A stretch of 17,322 bases of DNA from an uncultured Nitrosotalea sp. (GTDB lineage: Archaea; Thermoproteota; Nitrososphaeria; Nitrososphaerales; Nitrosopumilaceae). Of this stretch, positions 13,888 to 17,322 are shown in pieces (position 1 is the stretch's first letter; every line of letters begins with the position of its first letter). Under the pieces are notes generated by a model. The model ran no database searches and was not told the origin of the DNA. It worked only from the letters and a program-made list of their open reading frames with translations. The stretch lies in contig CAMLDG010000001.1 of assembly GCA_946478655.1 (NCBI GenBank), positions 1 to 17,322 of the forward strand. The letters run 5' to 3'. Position numbers and translations under genes: made by a program.

Positions 13888-14748
13888 TTATTTTGTTGAA
13901 TACTTGTTTTCCATTTTTTTAAATTTGGAAAGATCTACAATGTTATTGAATTCGTCAAAACTCACTAGGGATTTTTTCAATTTTAATGTAGTTCCAGTTT
14001 TCTTCAATTCCTTGAGAATACTCATAGTTGCAAAAGTATTTGCATAAAGCACTGATAATGGGTACAAAATTAGATTGAATCCCATACGGTGCAATTCCTT
14101 GGATGAAAGAACAGGTGTAGCACCCCCCTCTATCATGTTTGCAACTAGGGGAGCCTTGATTGATTTGCCTATTTTCTTCATTTCTTCAACTGATTTTGGG
14201 GCTTCAATGAAAATTGCATCAGCTCCAATCTCTTTGTAAAGCAAACCTCTCTCTATTGCTGCATCTAGACCTTCTGTTGCTCGAGCATCTGTCCTTGCAA
14301 CAATTATGAAGTCTTTACTTTTTCTAGCATCAACAGCAGCCCGAAGTTTTTCAGCATACTCTTCTTTTGGAATTACTTCTTTACCAGACATGTGCCCACA
14401 TCTTTTTGGCCATTTCTGGTCTTCTAAAAATATGCCTGATGCTCCAACCGACTCTAATTCGTTTACAAGTTTCCATACACTCAATGGGTTACCATATCCT
14501 GTATCTGCATCTACTATGACTGGAACAGATACTGATTTGCATATTCTCTTTGCGTTTTCAATTGTCTCAGTTGATCCTATGAAACCATAATCTGGCATGC
14601 CAAGGAGTGCTGCAGAGGTTCCATATCCTGTCTGAAACATTGCCTCAAAGCCTGCTTTCTGTGCTATTCTTGCAGTTATTGCATCATAGACTCCTGGGAA
14701 AACAAGAGGTTTTGACTTGTCTAGTAATAATTTTCTAATATTTGTCAA
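13888..14748 (-). CDS. Isocitrate lyase/PEP mutase superfamily lyase, methylisocitrate-lyase-like
   Basis: This is a 286-residue TIM-barrel enzyme. It has LVFPGVYDAITARIA (15-29), the Mg-binding DADTGYGN (80-87), and the lyase catalytic loop K115-R-C-G-H119 with the active-site Cys117. That loop is found in isocitrate and 2-methylisocitrate lyases and is absent from PEP mutase and phosphonopyruvate hydrolase, so it is a C-C lyase. Length and sequence fit PrpB-type 2-methylisocitrate lyase (products succinate and pyruvate). Related activities on other 2-hydroxy diacids cannot be excluded. The start is TTG at 14748, with TAGGAG about 9 nt before it and an in-frame TAG just upstream that excludes a longer form. 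It is divergent from the succinate dehydrogenase operon. Confidence 0.85.
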   Translation of the reverse strand: MTNIRKLLLDKSKPLVFPGVYDAITARIAQKAGFEAMFQTGYGTSAALLGMPDYGFIGSTETIENAKRICKSVSVPVIVDADTGYGNPLSVWKLVNELESVGASGIFLEDQKWPKRCGHMSGKEVIPKEEYAEKLRAAVDARKSKDFIIVARTDARATEGLDAAIERGLLYKEIGADAIFIEAPKSVEEMKKIGKSIKAPLVANMIEGGATPVLSSKELHRMGFNLILYPLSVLYANTFATMSILKELKKTGTTLKLKKSLVSFDEFNNIVDLSKFKKMENKYSTK

Positions 14749-14993
14749 CTGCGGCTCCTACTGTTCTACAATTATTTATTGCTTAGTTCGCCTTTGACAT
14801 TTTTTCTAGTCTTGGGTTTTTCTGATTAGGATATTTTTTCAACAACCTGTGAAATATATTGAAAATCCTTGAAAAGCAAAGTTTCGCCAAATATAATAAA
14901 AAATTATCGCTAGGCATACATAATAGTAATATAGCCTGATTGGAATCCTTCACAAGACATATTTATGAAGCGTGGAAAGGAGAATGTCGAATA
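14749..14993. other. Intergenic region between the lyase and sdhA
   Basis: A 245-nt divergent region. On the minus strand AATAAATAATT (about 14775-14785) can serve the lyase. On the plus strand, ATATAATAAAAAATTA (14891-14906) and CATATTTATG (14958-14967) are alternative TATA boxes for sdhA. A weak imperfect stem joins TTTCAA (14837-14842) and TTGAAA (14859-14864). I see no convincing RNA gene. Confidence 0.4.
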
Positions 14994-16706
14994 ATGGTCA
15001 ACAGCATAGAACTTGATCTCTTGATAGTGGGTTCTGGCCTTGCTGGTCTTAGAGCCGCAATTCAAGCAGCAAAAGTAAGTTCAACGATCAAGATTGGAGT
15101 TGTTTCAAAACTTCAAGTCATGCGTTCACATTCTGTTTCTGCCGAAGGAGGAACAGCCGCTGTTTTATATCCTGAAGACGGAGATTCCCTTGAATCTCAT
15201 GTATATGATACTGTAAAAGGAAGTGACTTTCTTGGCGATCAAGACGTAATTGAAAGACTCGTCCAAGAAATGCCATCTGAAGTATATCAGCTAGAACATT
15301 GGGGAATGCCGTGGTCTAGAAGAGAAGATGGAAGAATTGGTCAACGAGCCTTTGGAGGTTACAGCTTTAATCGTGCAACATATGCTCAAGATAAAGTTGG
15401 ATTCTACGAGATGCAAACTCTGTATGACACTTGCCAGAAATTTGATAATATAGAATTTTACAACGAATGGTTTGTTACATCTGTAATACATGACGGTCAA
15501 CGCTTCTGCGGCATTACTGCAATCGAACTTGCAAGTGGTAACTTTTACACATTCAAAGCAAAAGCGCTAATCATTGCAACAGGTGGAGCTGGACGAGTTT
15601 ACAGTTTCTCAACTTATGCATTGGCATCAACTCCTGATGGATTAGACATGGCATATCGTGCTGGAATGGCACTAAAAGACATGGAATTTGTTCAATTCCA
15701 TCCAACTGGAATATTACCATCTGGAATTTTGATTACCGAGGGTGCAAGAGGCGAAGGCGGATATCTATTAAATAAAGATGGAGAACGATTTATGAAAAAA
15801 TATGCACCAACCAAACTTGAACTTGCTTCAAGAGATGTTGTTTCGCGTGCAATGATGACGGAAATTAACGAGGGCAGAGGTTTCAAAAATGAAACTGGAG
15901 TAGAGTGTCTAAAATTAGATCTTACACATCTTGGCAAGGAGGTACTTATTGGAAAATTACCTGCAATTCGAGAAATCTCACTAAAATTCTCTGGAGTAGA
16001 TCCCATCAATGAACCAATTGATGTTAGACCGGTATGTCATTACATGATGGGAGGAATTCACACAAACATAGATGGTGCAACCGAAATACAAGGAATATGG
16101 GCAGCGGGAGAAGTTGCATGTAATAGTGTCCATGGAGCAAATAGGTTGGGTGCAAACTCAACAGCTGAATGTCTTGTATGGGGAAAAATAACTGGAGAAT
16201 TGGCAGCAAAATATATTCTTGAAGGTAAATCTCAGCCTCCATTCCCAATGCATTTGATTGCTACTGAGGAAAAAAGAATCTATGACGGAATTTTTAGAGG
16301 CAGTGGAAGTGTAAATCCGTATGAAGTACGTCAAGAGTTAACCGATATAATGAATTCAAAAGCCTATGTCTTTAGGACTGAAAACGATCTAGTTGAAGGA
16401 TTAAAGCAAATAAGACAACTACAACGCAAAACTTGGAAACATGTTGATGACAAGGCAAAAGAGTACAATACCAACTTTACAAATGTTATGGAACTTGATT
16501 CCATGTTCCGTGTTGCTGAAGTTATTCTGATGGGTGCAATTGCACGAAAAGAATCTCGTGGTGCACATGCAAGAGTTGACTACCCTGATAGAGATGATAA
16601 GAACTTTTTACACCATACTCTTGTTTACTATGATACCAAAGAACCTGTTCTGAAGACACATCCAGTAACTATTACTAAATACAAGCCAGTGGAGAGGAAA
16701 TACTAG
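14994..16706 (+). CDS. sdhA: Succinate dehydrogenase flavoprotein subunit
   Basis: This is a 570-residue FAD subunit. The dinucleotide-binding motif is VGSGLAGLRAA (12-22). RSHSVSAEGGTAA carries His46, the expected covalent FAD attachment site. HPTGILPSGILITEGARGEGG holds active-site residues for succinate binding, followed by HYMMGGIHTN and GEVACNSVHGANRLGANS. SdhA oxidises succinate to fumarate and passes electrons to SdhB. I chose the ATG at 14994 rather than the in-frame TTG at 14940: the longer form adds 18 residues outside the usual family N-terminus, and AAAGGAG (14976-14982) precedes the ATG at an acceptable distance. It ends in a 1-nt TAG/GTG overlap with sdhC. In thaumarchaea it feeds the citric-acid and hydroxypropionate-hydroxybutyrate metabolism and the quinone pool. 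Confidence 0.96.
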   Translation: MVNSIELDLLIVGSGLAGLRAAIQAAKVSSTIKIGVVSKLQVMRSHSVSAEGGTAAVLYPEDGDSLESHVYDTVKGSDFLGDQDVIERLVQEMPSEVYQLEHWGMPWSRREDGRIGQRAFGGYSFNRATYAQDKVGFYEMQTLYDTCQKFDNIEFYNEWFVTSVIHDGQRFCGITAIELASGNFYTFKAKALIIATGGAGRVYSFSTYALASTPDGLDMAYRAGMALKDMEFVQFHPTGILPSGILITEGARGEGGYLLNKDGERFMKKYAPTKLELASRDVVSRAMMTEINEGRGFKNETGVECLKLDLTHLGKEVLIGKLPAIREISLKFSGVDPINEPIDVRPVCHYMMGGIHTNIDGATEIQGIWAAGEVACNSVHGANRLGANSTAECLVWGKITGELAAKYILEGKSQPPFPMHLIATEEKRIYDGIFRGSGSVNPYEVRQELTDIMNSKAYVFRTENDLVEGLKQIRQLQRKTWKHVDDKAKEYNTNFTNVMELDSMFRVAEVILMGAIARKESRGAHARVDYPDRDDKNFLHHTLVYYDTKEPVLKTHPVTITKYKPVERKY

Positions 16707-17140
16707 TGGCAGAAAGATTGTCAAACCGTGAAGGCATCAAAGGAATGGCAAATCCCACACGATATGGAATAGAACGATTTGCATACTGGGTACAGCGATT
16801 AACTGGACTTGGATTACTTGCATATTTGATAGGTCATATTTATGAAACAAGCACAATCGTCAATGGAAAAATAGCATGGAATCAGATGCTTGAATTAACA
16901 CAAACTCCGCAAGGTCACATCCTTCTTACTCTAGTAATTGGAATGTGTGTATTTCATACTGCAAACGGAATTCGAGTCATGCTAGGTCATGGAGGCATAG
17001 GAGTTGGAAAACCAGGACAACCTGAATACCCATACAAGGCAGCATCGCTTAACTATAAACAAAGACTTTGCATCTGGGTTTCAATTGCACTTGCAGCATT
17101 AGCCATGATGTATGGTGCATCAGTACTGTTTGGTGATTAA
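16706..17140 (+). CDS. sdhC: Succinate dehydrogenase membrane anchor, cytochrome b subunit
   Basis: This 144-residue membrane protein has three hydrophobic helices (about 33-46, 70-92, 120-141). ERFAYWVQRLTGLGLL (23-38) matches the family's 'R.S..HR.TG' start with a Gln in place of the first His. GHIYET carries His44, and GMCVFHTANGIRVMLGH carries His84, the expected heme b ligand, followed by Arg90. SdhC anchors the complex and helps bind heme and quinone. The GTG start overlaps the sdhA stop by one base, with GGAG about 12 nt upstream, so it is co-transcribed and probably coupled. sdhD follows after 1 nt. Confidence 0.92.
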   Translation: MAERLSNREGIKGMANPTRYGIERFAYWVQRLTGLGLLAYLIGHIYETSTIVNGKIAWNQMLELTQTPQGHILLTLVIGMCVFHTANGIRVMLGHGGIGVGKPGQPEYPYKAASLNYKQRLCIWVSIALAALAMMYGASVLFGD

Positions 17141-17141
17141 G

Positions 17142-17322
17142 ATGAGAGAAAGCATTATCATGAAAATACATTATGGAACAGCATTGGGAGCTGTGGCACT
17201 TGTAGCTGTGCACATACTGATGAGAATGTCGCAAAAATTTTCTGATTCATTACAATATCAAAATGTTATTGCAAACTATCATTTTCTACCATATGCGTTA
17301 ATGCTAGAAGTTCTATTGATTC
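17142..17322 (+). CDS. sdhD: Probable succinate dehydrogenase membrane anchor, second subunit, 5' part
   Basis: An ATG 1 nt after the sdhC stop opens a frame that runs to the window edge (60 codons seen). The product begins MRESIIMKIHYGTALGAVAL and has a first hydrophobic helix (about 11-26) ending VAVHILMRM, with a His in the helix. A second hydrophobic segment begins near HFLPYALMLEVLLI. Position and topology point to the small anchor SdhD. Start could be the second Met (17160). The iron-sulfur subunit gene sdhB is expected further right, outside the window. Confidence 0.75.
   Translation, partial: MRESIIMKIHYGTALGAVALVAVHILMRMSQKFSDSLQYQNVIANYHFLPYALMLEVLLI

Overview
The window reads as a chromosomal segment of an ammonia-oxidising-type thaumarchaeon (Nitrososphaerota, Nitrosopumilus-like). 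This is inferred from an AT-rich genome, archaeal replication proteins (RFC small subunit, GINS, MCM, Hel308), Alba, Sulfolobus-type zinc ferredoxins, archaeal tRNAs without encoded CCA, and TATA boxes placed about 27 nt before start codons (leaderless mRNAs). No mobile element, phage gene, CRISPR array or inserted island is visible. The novelty is in regulation and gene arrangement more than in foreign genes.

Layout. 1-153 (-): start of a probable aIF6 gene that runs off the left edge. 230-1251 (+): two paralogous dicluster ferredoxins, each with its own near-identical leaderless promoter. 1354-1437 (+): tRNA-Ser(UGA), almost touching the stop codon of convergent rfcS (1441-2394, -). 2533-8627 (+): a long operon made of a possible 44-residue leader ORF, gins, mcm, hel308, a GlcNAc-1-phosphotransferase-like membrane enzyme and a small two-helix membrane protein. 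The last four junctions are all 4-nt ATGA overlaps. A hairpin appears to cover the gins ribosome binding site. 8624-11860 (-): a WbpD-like hexapeptide acetyltransferase, a Trm112-like zinc protein, a Gfo/Idh/MocA dehydrogenase, a branched-chain aminotransferase and a divergent HIGH-motif nucleotidyltransferase. 11928-12001 (-): tRNA-Pro(CGG). 12049-12891 (-): ferredoxin-NADP reductase-like flavoprotein. 13026-13099 (+): tRNA-Ala(GGC), converging on a small secreted protein (13105-13512, -), which is divergent from alba (13566-13850, +) across a single palindromic TATA box. 13888-14748 (-): isocitrate/methylisocitrate lyase family enzyme. 14994-17322 (+): sdhA, sdhC and the start of sdhD, running off the right edge.

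How the genes fit together. The gins-mcm-hel308 block supplies CMG-type replicative helicase parts and a fork-repair helicase, with the clamp-loader small subunit divergently next to it. The phosphotransferase at the operon end, and the dehydrogenase plus acetyltransferase that converge on it, suggest lipid-linked sugar or N-glycan synthesis. The ferredoxins and the FNR-like flavoprotein are candidate redox partners. The lyase would release succinate, the substrate of the divergently encoded succinate dehydrogenase.
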